Source: JANSYL01 sp965229695
Lineage (GTDB): Bacteria; Pseudomonadota; Alphaproteobacteria; Rhodobacterales; Rhodobacteraceae
Assembly: GCA_965229695.1 (NCBI GenBank)
Contig: OZ245921.1
Location: 2,976,001 to 3,040,000, forward strand
Reading direction: 5' to 3'
Length of the DNA: 64,000 nucleotides
The notes beneath the pieces are model-generated. The model searched no databases and was not told the DNA's origin. It saw only the letters and a program-made list of their open reading frames with translations. The translations under genes were made by a program, and so were the position numbers. Positions 25,956 to 34,605 of this stretch are shown one piece after another (positions within the stretch are counted from its first letter, which is position 1; each line of letters begins with the position of its first letter).

Positions 25956-27400
25956 CCCGCGCGTTGATGATCCAGGGCACAGGTTCCAACGTTGGTAAGT
26001 CGATGCTGGTCGCAGGCCTTGCGCGCGCGGCGGTTAAGCGCGGGTTGTCGGTCGCTCCGTTCAAGCCGCAAAACATGTCGAACAATGCCGCTGTGACCGC
26101 GGATGGGGGCGAGATTGGGCGCGCGCAGGCGCTGCAGGCCATTGCCTGCGGATTGCCGCCGCATACGGATATGAACCCCGTTTTGCTCAAGCCTGAAACC
26201 GATACGGGCGCGCAGGTTGTCGTGCAGGGTAAACGCCTGACGCGGGTCGAGGCAGGTGCTTATTCTGCTTTGAAACCCAAGCTCTTACCGGCGGTTCTTG
26301 AAAGCTTCCACAGGCTCAAGGCCCAGCATGATCTGGTCCTGGTCGAAGGTGCGGGCAGCCCGGCGGAGGTCAACCTGCGCATCGGTGACATTGCCAATAT
26401 GGGCTTTGCCCAGGCGGCGGGCGTGCCGGTGATCTTGGCCGGAGATATCGACCGGGGCGGTGTGATCGCGCAGATCGTCGGCACCCAGTCCGTGATTGAT
26501 CAAGCTGATCGCGATTTAATTTCTGGTTTTATTATCAATCGGTTTCGTGGCGATCCTAAACTGTTTGATGAAGGGTATGATCGCATAGCCGACCAAACAG
26601 GATGGCCGGGCTTTGGCGTTTTGCCGTGGTTCAAAGATGCCTGGAAACTGCCCGCCGAAGATGGGTTGGACCTGCACGCCCCGGCACGGGCCGAGGGGCT
26701 TCATATCGCCTGCCTCGGTCTCAGCCGGATCGCCAATTTCGACGACCTGGACCCGCTCAAGCAAGACCCGGGCGTTCGGTTGACGATGCTGCGCGCCGGT
26801 CAGGCGATCCCGGGCGATGCGGATGTCGTGATTATCCCCGGCAGCAAATCGACCCGGGGCGATCTGGCGTTCCTGCGCGCGCAAGGCTGGGATATCGACC
26901 TGATCGCCCATCACCGGCGCGGCGGCCATGTGCTGGGAATTTGTGGAGGCTATCAGATGCTTGGCCACAGCGTTGACGACCCCGAGGGCATCGAAGGTGC
27001 CCCTGGCAAGACCACAGGATTGGGCCTGCTGGATCTGGAAACGGTCATGACCCCGGATAAGCGGTTGACCGAAACTAGCGCCGTGCACGCGCCCAGCGGC
27101 CAGGCCTTCACCGGGTATGAGATCCATATCGGCCAGACCGACGGCCCCGACCGCGCCCGACCTTTCGCTAGGGTTGCAGGCCAGCCCGAAGGGGCCGTCA
27201 GCGCTGATGGGCGCGTCCAGGGCAGTTATCTACACGGCATGTTCCGGGATGACGGGTTTCGCACCGCGTGGCTGGCGCAGTTCGGTGTGCAGGCCAGTTC
27301 GCAAAGCTATGGCCAGACCATCGAAGATACGCTCGATGCCCTGGCCGCGCATATGGAAGCGCATCTGGATATTGATGGGTTGCTCGCCGCCGCGCGTTAG
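25952..27400 (+). CDS. cobQ: Cobyric acid synthase
   Basis: Glutamine-dependent amidase that amidates four carboxylates of adenosylcobyrinic acid a,c-diamide (482 residues). N-terminal dethiobiotin-synthetase-like domain with P-loop MIQGTGSNVGKSML; C-terminal type I glutamine amidotransferase with nucleophile Cys in LGICGGYQMLGHS and His in GSYLHGMF. I choose the GTG at 25952, which forms a GTGA overlap with the preceding gene; the frame further upstream reads through that gene in another frame. Its stop overlaps the convergent GST stop. Confidence 0.95.
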   Translation: MTRALMIQGTGSNVGKSMLVAGLARAAVKRGLSVAPFKPQNMSNNAAVTADGGEIGRAQALQAIACGLPPHTDMNPVLLKPETDTGAQVVVQGKRLTRVEAGAYSALKPKLLPAVLESFHRLKAQHDLVLVEGAGSPAEVNLRIGDIANMGFAQAAGVPVILAGDIDRGGVIAQIVGTQSVIDQADRDLISGFIINRFRGDPKLFDEGYDRIADQTGWPGFGVLPWFKDAWKLPAEDGLDLHAPARAEGLHIACLGLSRIANFDDLDPLKQDPGVRLTMLRAGQAIPGDADVVIIPGSKSTRGDLAFLRAQGWDIDLIAHHRRGGHVLGICGGYQMLGHSVDDPEGIEGAPGKTTGLGLLDLETVMTPDKRLTETSAVHAPSGQAFTGYEIHIGQTDGPDRARPFARVAGQPEGAVSADGRVQGSYLHGMFRDDGFRTAWLAQFGVQASSQSYGQTIEDTLDALAAHMEAHLDIDGLLAAAR

Positions 27401-28044
27401 GCACCGTCGGCCCGAAGCGCGCTGTAATCCACCATCACATGGGCCTGATAGGCCTGCCGCTCACCCAGGCGCTTGTAATAGGCCTCCAAGCTCGGGCGCG
27501 GTTGCCGTGGAACATCGATGGTGAACCAGCGGAACAACAGATGACCGATCGAGATATCGGCGGCGGTGAACGCCGGACCGGCGACATAAGCATGGTCCGA
27601 CAGCGGTGCCTCCAACCGATCCAGCAAGCTTTCAAACCGGGCGATGGACTGCGACAGGGCTGCCTCATCCCGGTCTTTGGCGGCGGTGCGCACGCGGGGC
27701 CAGAAGATCGGTACGGTAAAGGCCTGAGATAGCTCGTTTTTGCCCCATTCCGCCCAGCGATCCACCGCAGCGCGCGCACCCGGATCGGTGGGCCAGAACG
27801 CCCCGCCATCGCCATAGGCCGCCGCCAGATAGCGCAAAATGGCCATGCTTTCCCAAACCACGACCTCGCCATCGACCAGGACTGGCACTTTGCGGTGCGG
27901 GTTTAGCGCGCCAAATTCCGCCGTGTCCAAACCGCCATGGACATGGCCATAATCCAAACGCTCTACAGACAGCCCTAGCTCTGCCGCAGTCCACATCACG
28001 ATCTGCACATTGGAGGACGTCGCGCGCCCGTAAACCGTCAGCAT
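27397..28044 (-). CDS. Glutathione S-transferase family protein
   Basis: Cytosolic GST (215 residues) with thioredoxin-like N-terminal domain (MLTVYGRATSSNVQIVMWTA) including HRKVPVLVDGEVVVWESMAILRYL, the cis-Pro and glutathione-binding ES motif, and an all-alpha C-terminal domain. A candidate catalytic Ser lies in the first loop. It is 11 nt downstream of the aldehyde dehydrogenase gene and may be co-transcribed. Substrate unknown. Confidence 0.88.
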   Translation of the reverse strand: MLTVYGRATSSNVQIVMWTAAELGLSVERLDYGHVHGGLDTAEFGALNPHRKVPVLVDGEVVVWESMAILRYLAAAYGDGGAFWPTDPGARAAVDRWAEWGKNELSQAFTVPIFWPRVRTAAKDRDEAALSQSIARFESLLDRLEAPLSDHAYVAGPAFTAADISIGHLLFRWFTIDVPRQPRPSLEAYYKRLGERQAYQAHVMVDYSALRADGA

Positions 28045-28055
28045 GTCGTCACTCC

Positions 28056-29513
28056 CTAAAATGCGGCTTCCACCGGGTTCATGCCAACATAGACCGTTTT
28101 CAACTCAGAATAGTTTTCAATCGCCGCTTTGGAGTTTTCGCGCCCGATGCCCGAGCCTTTCATGCCGCCAAACGGGATTTCCACGGGCGTTAGGTTGTAC
28201 TGGTTGATCCAGCAGGATCCTGCCTCCAACCGCGCGACGACGCGGTGGCCACGTGTCAGATCGCGGGTAAAGACTGCGCCCGCCAGGCCCAGATCGGTGG
28301 CATTGGCACGGGCAATCACCTCATCCTCGGTCTCGAAATCGAACACCGACATGACCGGGCCAAAAATCTCTTCCCGCGCGATGGTCATGTCATCGGTGAC
28401 GTCGACAAAAATCGTGGGTTGGATGTAATGGCCGGGCTGGTTTAAGCGCGCGCCGCCATAGGCCAGCCGCGCGCCTTCGGCCAAGCCCTTCTCGACATAA
28501 GACAGCACAATCGAGAGTTGGTCTTCACTGACCATTGGGCCGAAATTTGTCGCATCCTCGCGCGGGTCACCGATCACGGCCTTCGATGTGCGTTCGACTA
28601 GGCGTTCCAAAAACGCCTCTTTGATCCCGCCCTGAACGAAGACCCTTGTTCCGTTTGAACAAACCTGGCCCGAAGAATAGAAATTGGCGTTGATCGCGCC
28701 CGAAACCGCATCTTCGACATCAGCATCGTCAAAGATGATCAAAGGCGATTTGCCGCCCAGTTCCATCGTCACATGCTTCATCTGGGCCGCAGCCGCAGCA
28801 TAAACCTTTTTACCCGTGGGGGCCGAGCCGGTCAGCGACACCTTGGCCACGCGCGGGTCACCCACCAGGGCCGCGCCCACATCGCCTAGGCCCTGCACCA
28901 CGTTGAACACGCCCGGTGGCAGCCCCGCCTCGATGAAAATCTCGGCGATTTTCAGGGCGGCAAGGGGGGTGGTTTCGGACGGTTTGAACACCATCGTGTT
29001 GCCGCAGGCCAGGGCTGGCGCGGCCTTCCAACAGGCGATCTGGGTGGGATAGTTCCAGGCCCCGATGCCGACGCAAACCCCCAGCGGCACGCGCATGGTA
29101 TAGGCCCAATCCCCTGCGGCGAGCGGGATGTGCTCGCCCGTCAGGGTCGCGGCCAAACCGCCAAAATACTCCAACGCATCCGCGCCGCTGGTGGCGTCAG
29201 CGATGCGGGTTTCCTGGATGGGTTTGCCCGTATCCAAGGTTTCCAATTGGCTCAATTCTTCGTTGCGATCCCGGATGATATCGGCTGCGCGGCGCAAAAT
29301 GCGGCCGCGCTCAACCGCGGGCATCGCCGCCCACGCGGCACCCGCGCTCTCGGCAGCGGCCAACGCGGCTTCGACCACAGCGGGGGTTGCGCTATGAACC
29401 GCCGCGATTTCTGCGCCCGTGGCGGCAAAGATCACCGGAATGGGCGTGCCGGCCTTGTCTTCGGCATAAGCCCCGTTCACGAAATGGCTGGCGGTGGGCG
29501 TCGCGTGATCCAT
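28056..29513 (-). CDS. betB: Betaine-aldehyde dehydrogenase-like ALDH
   Basis: NAD(P)-dependent aldehyde dehydrogenase (485 residues), closest in pattern to betaine aldehyde dehydrogenase, which makes the osmolyte glycine betaine. Catalytic Glu is in HVTMELGGKSP and nucleophile Cys in FYSSGQVCSNGTRVF; LGVCVGIGAWNYPTQIACWK is typical of BetB. I place the start at 29513, eight bases after AGGA; an ATG nine bases earlier sits directly on that site. No betA, betC or betI accompanies it, so another aldehyde substrate is possible. GST gene follows by 11 nt. Confidence 0.85.
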   Translation of the reverse strand: MDHATPTASHFVNGAYAEDKAGTPIPVIFAATGAEIAAVHSATPAVVEAALAAAESAGAAWAAMPAVERGRILRRAADIIRDRNEELSQLETLDTGKPIQETRIADATSGADALEYFGGLAATLTGEHIPLAAGDWAYTMRVPLGVCVGIGAWNYPTQIACWKAAPALACGNTMVFKPSETTPLAALKIAEIFIEAGLPPGVFNVVQGLGDVGAALVGDPRVAKVSLTGSAPTGKKVYAAAAAQMKHVTMELGGKSPLIIFDDADVEDAVSGAINANFYSSGQVCSNGTRVFVQGGIKEAFLERLVERTSKAVIGDPREDATNFGPMVSEDQLSIVLSYVEKGLAEGARLAYGGARLNQPGHYIQPTIFVDVTDDMTIAREEIFGPVMSVFDFETEDEVIARANATDLGLAGAVFTRDLTRGHRVVARLEAGSCWINQYNLTPVEIPFGGMKGSGIGRENSKAAIENYSELKTVYVGMNPVEAAF

Positions 29514-29632
29514 GGCATCCATCCTGGCTAAGCTGCGTTACCAAAGCACCTGACCCAGCTTGGCCCTGGGGTTCAATCCCGAAATCGACGCCTCGTTTCA
29601 AAGCCCCGCCAATTTGCCTAAAATTCGCGGCA

Positions 29633-29660
29633 CCCCTTCATCTTTCCCAAAATACGCAAA
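29633..29660. repeat. Copy of dispersed GTATTTTGGGAAAGATGAAG-type motif
   Basis: On the minus strand this reads close to TTTGCGTATTTTGGGAAAG followed by ATGAAGGGG. Near copies are at 45711-45740 and, more diverged, 48996-49019. All three are just outside gene ends. Function unknown. Confidence 0.6.
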
Positions 29661-29681
29661 ACCTGCACCGGCCCAGCGCCG

Positions 29682-30758
29682 TTAAGCCTCGGCTTGCAGT
29701 GCACCCATCAACCGATCGAGGTGAAAATCCACATCCCCCAACTGATGGTCGATCATCACCAAGCGTTTGGCGAGGTGGCTGACCGGGTATTCCCAGGTCA
29801 TCGCAATGCCGCCATGCATCTGGATCACCTCTTCCGCAACCTGACGTGCGATCTTGCCGACAAGAAATTTCGCCTGGCTGACCTTATGGGAGCCGTTGGG
29901 CCCATCCAGTCCGTCAGCTGCGCGGATCACGATGGAACGCGCCTGTTCGATCTCGATGGCCAGGTCCACCGCGCGGTGTTGTAGGGCCTGAAAGGCCCCG
30001 ATCGGCCGCCCGAATTGCTTGCGCGTCTTCAGATAGTCGACCAGCGCCGCATTGGCGGTTTCCATCACCCCCAGGGCTTCAGCACACAGCGCCAACGCCC
30101 CCGCATCCACGGCGTTTTGCAGGGCCGCCCTGGCGTCTTTCAAAACCAGTTCTGCAGGCGTGTGATCCAGGATCACCTCAGCCGCGCCGCCGCCATCGAT
30201 CATGCCATAGCTGATGACCTCCGCATCGGTAGCCGCGCCCGAAAACAGCGCCAGGCCTGCGTCGCATTGTGCAGCGATCAAAAGCCTTTCGGCGATGTGG
30301 CCGCCATAAACCACGGATTTCCGGCCAGACACCCGCCAGGTCGCGCCATCGGCCTCCGCGCGGGTCGTGATGCCGTCCAAATCATAAGGCGCATCCAACT
30401 CGCCAATGCCCGCCGCGTAACGCGCCGCGCCGGTCAAAAGCGGGTCTAAATCTGCGCCGCTGGCGGCCAGCAATCGGGCGGCGAGCAGGGCGGGCAGAAC
30501 CGGTTCGGGGCAGAGGCCGCGACCCAGTTCTTCGAACACCACCGCGATGTCAAAACCGGCGCCACCCATGCCGCCGTGATCTTCGCCGACCAAAGCATAG
30601 AACACGCCCAGGTCCGTCAGCCCGTCCAAAGCCTTCGGGTCATGAAAAGGCGGGGTATAGGCGATATCGGCCCGCGCTTCGATCGGGCAGGTTTCGGCTA
30701 GAAATCGCCCCAGGCTTTCCGCCAGCATCCGGCGGTCATCGCTTATTCGGAAATCCAT
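29682..30758 (-). CDS. Acyl-CoA dehydrogenase, PimD-like small subunit
   Basis: A 358-residue flavin acyl-CoA dehydrogenase fold protein. It begins MDFRISDDRRMLAESLGRFL and has TRKQFGRPIGAFQALQHR and EEVIQMHGGIAMTWEYPVSH near the C-terminus. The catalytic Glu loop of ordinary acyl-CoA dehydrogenases (YGGSNEIQ-like) is missing; the partner gene upstream has it. This split matches heteromeric enzymes such as pimeloyl-CoA dehydrogenase PimC/PimD. Start and upstream stop share one base. Pimeloyl-CoA or another medium dicarboxylyl-CoA is the likely substrate by family resemblance. Confidence 0.82.
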   Translation of the reverse strand: MDFRISDDRRMLAESLGRFLAETCPIEARADIAYTPPFHDPKALDGLTDLGVFYALVGEDHGGMGGAGFDIAVVFEELGRGLCPEPVLPALLAARLLAASGADLDPLLTGAARYAAGIGELDAPYDLDGITTRAEADGATWRVSGRKSVVYGGHIAERLLIAAQCDAGLALFSGAATDAEVISYGMIDGGGAAEVILDHTPAELVLKDARAALQNAVDAGALALCAEALGVMETANAALVDYLKTRKQFGRPIGAFQALQHRAVDLAIEIEQARSIVIRAADGLDGPNGSHKVSQAKFLVGKIARQVAEEVIQMHGGIAMTWEYPVSHLAKRLVMIDHQLGDVDFHLDRLMGALQAEA

Positions 30759-31942
30759 CAGCCCATCATCCCTTTGGCCAGAATGTTGCGCTGGATCTCA
30801 TTCGACCCGCCATAGATCGAGATTTTGCGATTGTTGAAATAGCTCGCCGCGTTGTTGCCGTGGCCGTCAGGTACCAGCGCCAGGTTCCCCTCCAAATCCT
30901 CAGACGGGAAAGGGGCTGCCGCGGGGCCAAGGGCGCGGCGGGCCAGATCGTTGATCTCTTGACGGATGACGGTTGATTTCACCTTCAGCATCGAGGGTTC
31001 GGCCCCCAATGTCCCGCCCTCGGCGGCCCGGCTTAACATGCGCAGATTGGTCAGCTTCATCGCCTCTAACTCGGCCTCAACCGCGGCCAGGCGCGCGGCG
31101 AACAGCGGCTGATCGATCAAGCGCTTGCGCCCGCGCCGCACTTGACGCGCCAGGGTTTTGACCTGTTCGAAGGCTTGGGTGGAAAACCCGACACCAGCGA
31201 TATTGGTGCGTTCATGGCCCAGCAGGAATTTCGCGATGGTCCATCCTTGGTTTTCTTCACCCACCAATCGGCTGACCGGCACACGGACATCGGTGAAAAA
31301 CACCTCATTCACCTCGTACCCGCCTTCAATCAGGCGGATCGGGCGCATTTCGATCCCCGGCGTGTCCAGATCGACCAGGACAAAGCTGATCCCGGCTTGC
31401 GGTTTGCCTTCGAACCGCGTGCGCACCAGGCAAAAGATGCGATTGGCATGTTGGCCCAAGGTGGTCCAGGTTTTCTGTCCATTGATCACGTAATGATCGC
31501 CATCCCGGTCAGCGCGGGTCTTGAGGCTGGCCAAATCCGACCCGGCGCCGGGTTCGGAATAGCCTTGGCACCACCAATCCGTGCCATCCAGGATGCGCGG
31601 CAAATACTCGGCCTGTTGCTCGGGGGTTCCAAACTGCATCAAGACCGGCCCCAGCATTTTGATGCCAAAGGGCACGATCCGCGGCGCATCGGCCAGCGCG
31701 CATTCCTCTTCAAAAATGTGCTGTTGGACCGGTCCCCAATCCTGGCCGCCGAACGCTTTGGGCCAGGGGGCCGCCAGCCATCCGTGTTGGTTCAGGATGG
31801 CATGCCAGCGTTCCATATCGGCTTTGGAAACTTCTTCGCGCCGACGCACCTTTTCCGAGATTTCTGCTGGCAGGTGATCCGCCAAAAACTCCCGAACCTC
31901 GGCGCGAAACGCCTCCTCCTGAGGTGAAAACCGCAAATCCAT
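30758..31942 (-). CDS. Acyl-CoA dehydrogenase, PimC-like large subunit
   Basis: A 394-residue acyl-CoA dehydrogenase with FAD-binding region WWCQGYSEPGAGSDLASLKT and C-terminal catalytic Glu loop SIYGGSNEIQRNILAKGMMG. Strong GGGGAGG site before ATG 31942. It is directly followed by the PimD-like gene (one-base overlap), so they probably form an alpha-beta enzyme. Glutaryl-CoA dehydrogenase is encoded just upstream on the same strand, fitting dicarboxylate beta-oxidation. Confidence 0.87.
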   Translation of the reverse strand: MDLRFSPQEEAFRAEVREFLADHLPAEISEKVRRREEVSKADMERWHAILNQHGWLAAPWPKAFGGQDWGPVQQHIFEEECALADAPRIVPFGIKMLGPVLMQFGTPEQQAEYLPRILDGTDWWCQGYSEPGAGSDLASLKTRADRDGDHYVINGQKTWTTLGQHANRIFCLVRTRFEGKPQAGISFVLVDLDTPGIEMRPIRLIEGGYEVNEVFFTDVRVPVSRLVGEENQGWTIAKFLLGHERTNIAGVGFSTQAFEQVKTLARQVRRGRKRLIDQPLFAARLAAVEAELEAMKLTNLRMLSRAAEGGTLGAEPSMLKVKSTVIRQEINDLARRALGPAAAPFPSEDLEGNLALVPDGHGNNAASYFNNRKISIYGGSNEIQRNILAKGMMG

Positions 31943-31975
31943 CCGGAGCCTCCCCTTTGCTCGAAACGAAGACTA

Positions 31976-31993
31976 GCACGCCGCATGGCGTGC
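31976..31993 (-). terminator. Intercistronic hairpin after gcdH
   Basis: Perfect 7-bp stem GCACGCC/GGCGTGC with GCAT loop, between the gcdH stop and the PimC-like start. No T-run follows, so it may stabilise or weakly terminate the gcdH message rather than be a full terminator. Confidence 0.4.
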
Positions 31994-32035
31994 GCCAGCG
32001 GGACGCTGCGTCGAAACGCAAAGCCCGTTGCGGGG

Positions 32036-33250
32036 TTAATAGAAAGCCTGCAGCCCGGTTTGCGCGCGCCCCAGGATCAGCGCGTGCACATCATGGGTGC
32101 CTTCATAGGTGTTCACGGTTTCCAGGTTCTGCGCGTGGCGCATCACATGGTATTCCGCCATGATCCCGTTGCCGCCATGCATATCCCGCGCGACGCGCGC
32201 GATATCCAAAGCTTTGCCGGCATTGTTGCGTTTGATCAGGCTGATCACCTCGGGTGCGCAGGTGCCTTCGTCTAGCATCCGCCCGGCGCGCAAGCTGGCC
32301 TGCAACCCCAGCGCGATTTCTGTCTGCATATCGGCCAGTTTCTTTTGGAACAGCTGGGTTTGTGCTAGGGGTCGCCCAAACTGCTCGCGATCCAACCCAT
32401 ATTGCCGGGCGCGGTGCCAACAATCCTCGGCCGCGCCCATCACCCCCCAAGAGATGCCATAGCGCGCCCGGTTCAGGCAGCCAAACGGGCCTTTCAGCCC
32501 CTCGACATTCGGCAGCAGCGCGTCTTCGCCAACCTCAACACCATCCATCACGATCTCGCCGGTGACCGAGGCGCGCAGGCTTAACTTGCCGCCGATCTTG
32601 GGGGCAGAGAGGCCCTTCATACCCTTTTCCAAGATGAAGCCTCGGACCTTTCCGCCATGAGCCTCGGATTTGGCCCATACCACAAAGACGTCGGCGATGG
32701 GGCTGTTGGAAATCCACATCTTGGCGCCACTTAAGGAATAGCCGCCATCTATTTGTTTCGCGGTGGTTTTCATACCCGCGGGGTCGCTGCCAGCATCGGG
32801 TTCGGTCAGCCCGAAACAGCCGATCAACGTACCAGCGGCAAGGCCTGGCAGGTATTTTTCCTTCTGCGCCTCAGACCCGTAGGCATTGATCGGGTACATC
32901 ACCAGGGAGGATTGCACCGACATCATCGACCGATATCCGCTATCGACCCGCTCAACCTCGCGCGCGACCAGGCCATAGGTGACGTAACCCGCCCCGAGGC
33001 CGCCGAATTTTTCGGGAATGGTCACCCCCAAAAGCCCCATCTCGCCCATTTCGCGGAACACCTCGGGCGCGATCACCTCATCCAAATAGGCGTCGGTTAC
33101 GCGGGGCAGCAATCTGTCCGTGGCATAGGCGCGGGCGCTTTCGGCGACCATACGTTCTTCTTCCGACAATTGCCGGTCCAACTGGAAGGGATCGGACCAT
33201 TCAAAAGGGGCGAGTGAGGGGCCGGTATGGCGGGTCTGTCCGTCAGGCAT
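32036..33250 (-). CDS. gcdH: Glutaryl-CoA dehydrogenase
   Basis: Flavoenzyme that oxidises and decarboxylates glutaryl-CoA to crotonyl-CoA (404 residues). FAD/substrate region IGCFGLTEPDAGSDPAGMKT, Arg-containing PLAQTQLFQKKLADMQTEI, and the C-terminal RDMHGGNGIMAEYHVMRHAQ with catalytic Glu in VNTYEGTHDVHAL are specific for GcdH. I choose ATG 33250 rather than the frame start at 33310. It lies upstream of the PimC/PimD-like pair on the same strand, so dicarboxylate degradation to glutaryl-CoA and on to crotonyl-CoA is a coherent reading. Confidence 0.93.
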   Translation of the reverse strand: MPDGQTRHTGPSLAPFEWSDPFQLDRQLSEEERMVAESARAYATDRLLPRVTDAYLDEVIAPEVFREMGEMGLLGVTIPEKFGGLGAGYVTYGLVAREVERVDSGYRSMMSVQSSLVMYPINAYGSEAQKEKYLPGLAAGTLIGCFGLTEPDAGSDPAGMKTTAKQIDGGYSLSGAKMWISNSPIADVFVVWAKSEAHGGKVRGFILEKGMKGLSAPKIGGKLSLRASVTGEIVMDGVEVGEDALLPNVEGLKGPFGCLNRARYGISWGVMGAAEDCWHRARQYGLDREQFGRPLAQTQLFQKKLADMQTEIALGLQASLRAGRMLDEGTCAPEVISLIKRNNAGKALDIARVARDMHGGNGIMAEYHVMRHAQNLETVNTYEGTHDVHALILGRAQTGLQAFY

Positions 33251-33369
33251 TTTGGGGGCTCCGATCCGAAAGGTGCCGCCAGAGTCATCGCATTTGCATC
33301 GATTATGCAACCCCCGCTTGCCGCCCCTGTGTTCGCCGTCTAGCGTCGGGTCGCAAAGGGAGGGACCGC

Positions 33370-34605
33370 ATGGATTTGGGTCTGAGTGAGCGGGTCAAGC
33401 CGCTGGTCGAGGCGGTGCGCCAGATGGTGCGCGATGAAATTGCGCCCTTGGATGCCGAATACCATGCCGAGGTTGGGCGCCATCCTTCCGGCGATCGGTT
33501 TGCGATGACCGACCGACAGATCGAGATATTGGAGCAGCTCAAATCCACGGCCCGCGCGCGCGGCTTGTGGAACTTTTGGCTCACCGAAAGCGAGGCGGGA
33601 TATGGCCTTAGCACGGTTGACTACGCTTATCTGGCGGAAGAAATGGGGGCGGTTTCTATCGCACCCGAAATCTTCAACTGCAACGCGCCGGACACAGGCA
33701 ATATGGAGGTGTTGGAGCGTTACGGAACCGCCGAGCAAAAGGCCCGATGGCTGCCCGATCTGCTGGAGGGTCGCGCACGGTCCGCCTATCTTATGACAGA
33801 GCCTTCGGTCGCTTCCTCGGACGCGACGCAGATTTCGCTAAAGGCCGAGCGGCAGGGCGCTGGTTTCGTTCTAAATGGCGAGAAATACTGGGCAACTGGT
33901 GCCGGTGATCCGCGCTGTTCGTTGTATATCGTCATGGCCAGAACCGATATCGAGGGCCCCAAGCACGCCCGTCACACGATGTTTTTGGTGCCAAGCGATG
34001 CGCCGGGGATCGAAGTGCTGCGCCCCATGCGGGTCTTTGGCCATGATGACGCGCCGCATGGCCATATGCACATTCGATTTACTGATGTTCATGTGCCCGT
34101 CGATGCGATTGTGCTCGGCGAAGGGCGCGGGTTCGAGGTTGCGCAAGGCCGCCTGGGCCCAGGGCGTATCCATCATTGCATGCGCGCCATTGGCCGCGCC
34201 GAATATGCCCTGGAGTTGATGTGCAAGCGCTCCCTGTCGCGCGAGGCGTTTGGCAAACCCCTGGCCGAGCTGGGCGCGAACCATGACATCATCGCCAATG
34301 CGCGGATCGAGATCGAAATGACCCGGCTTTTATGCCTCAAAGCGGCTTGGATGATGGACCACGAAGGCGTCCGCGCCGCCCAGGCTTGGATCTCAAAGAT
34401 CAAGGTGGCGGCCCCCCTTATGGCGCTGCGGGTTGTGGATGAGGCGATGCAAATCTTTGGGGCGACCGGGGTCAGCCAGGATACACCCCTTGCCGCGCTT
34501 TATACCGAATTGCGCACCTTGCGATTGGCCGATGGCCCCGACGCCGTGCATCGCCGCCAAGTCGCCCGCGCGGAACTGCGCAAATACTCGAACGCAACAC
34601 AATGA
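33370..34605 (+). CDS. Acyl-CoA dehydrogenase, ACAD10/11 (LvaC)-like
   Basis: A 411-residue acyl-CoA dehydrogenase-fold protein. Features: APEIFNCNAPDTGNMEVLER, RSAYLMTEPSVASSDATQIS at the FAD site, and LMALRVVDEAMQIFGATGV near the end. These fit the dehydrogenase half of eukaryotic ACAD10/ACAD11 and bacterial LvaC. ATG 33370 has GGGAGGG ahead; the longer frame from 33214 crosses the divergent gcdH promoter. The next gene overlaps by 4 nt and encodes the kinase half. In LvaA/LvaC-type systems 4-hydroxyacyl-CoA is phosphorylated, then phosphate is eliminated by the dehydrogenase-fold enzyme. Assignment here is by family and context. Confidence 0.82.
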   Translation: MDLGLSERVKPLVEAVRQMVRDEIAPLDAEYHAEVGRHPSGDRFAMTDRQIEILEQLKSTARARGLWNFWLTESEAGYGLSTVDYAYLAEEMGAVSIAPEIFNCNAPDTGNMEVLERYGTAEQKARWLPDLLEGRARSAYLMTEPSVASSDATQISLKAERQGAGFVLNGEKYWATGAGDPRCSLYIVMARTDIEGPKHARHTMFLVPSDAPGIEVLRPMRVFGHDDAPHGHMHIRFTDVHVPVDAIVLGEGRGFEVAQGRLGPGRIHHCMRAIGRAEYALELMCKRSLSREAFGKPLAELGANHDIIANARIEIEMTRLLCLKAAWMMDHEGVRAAQAWISKIKVAAPLMALRVVDEAMQIFGATGVSQDTPLAALYTELRTLRLADGPDAVHRRQVARAELRKYSNATQ

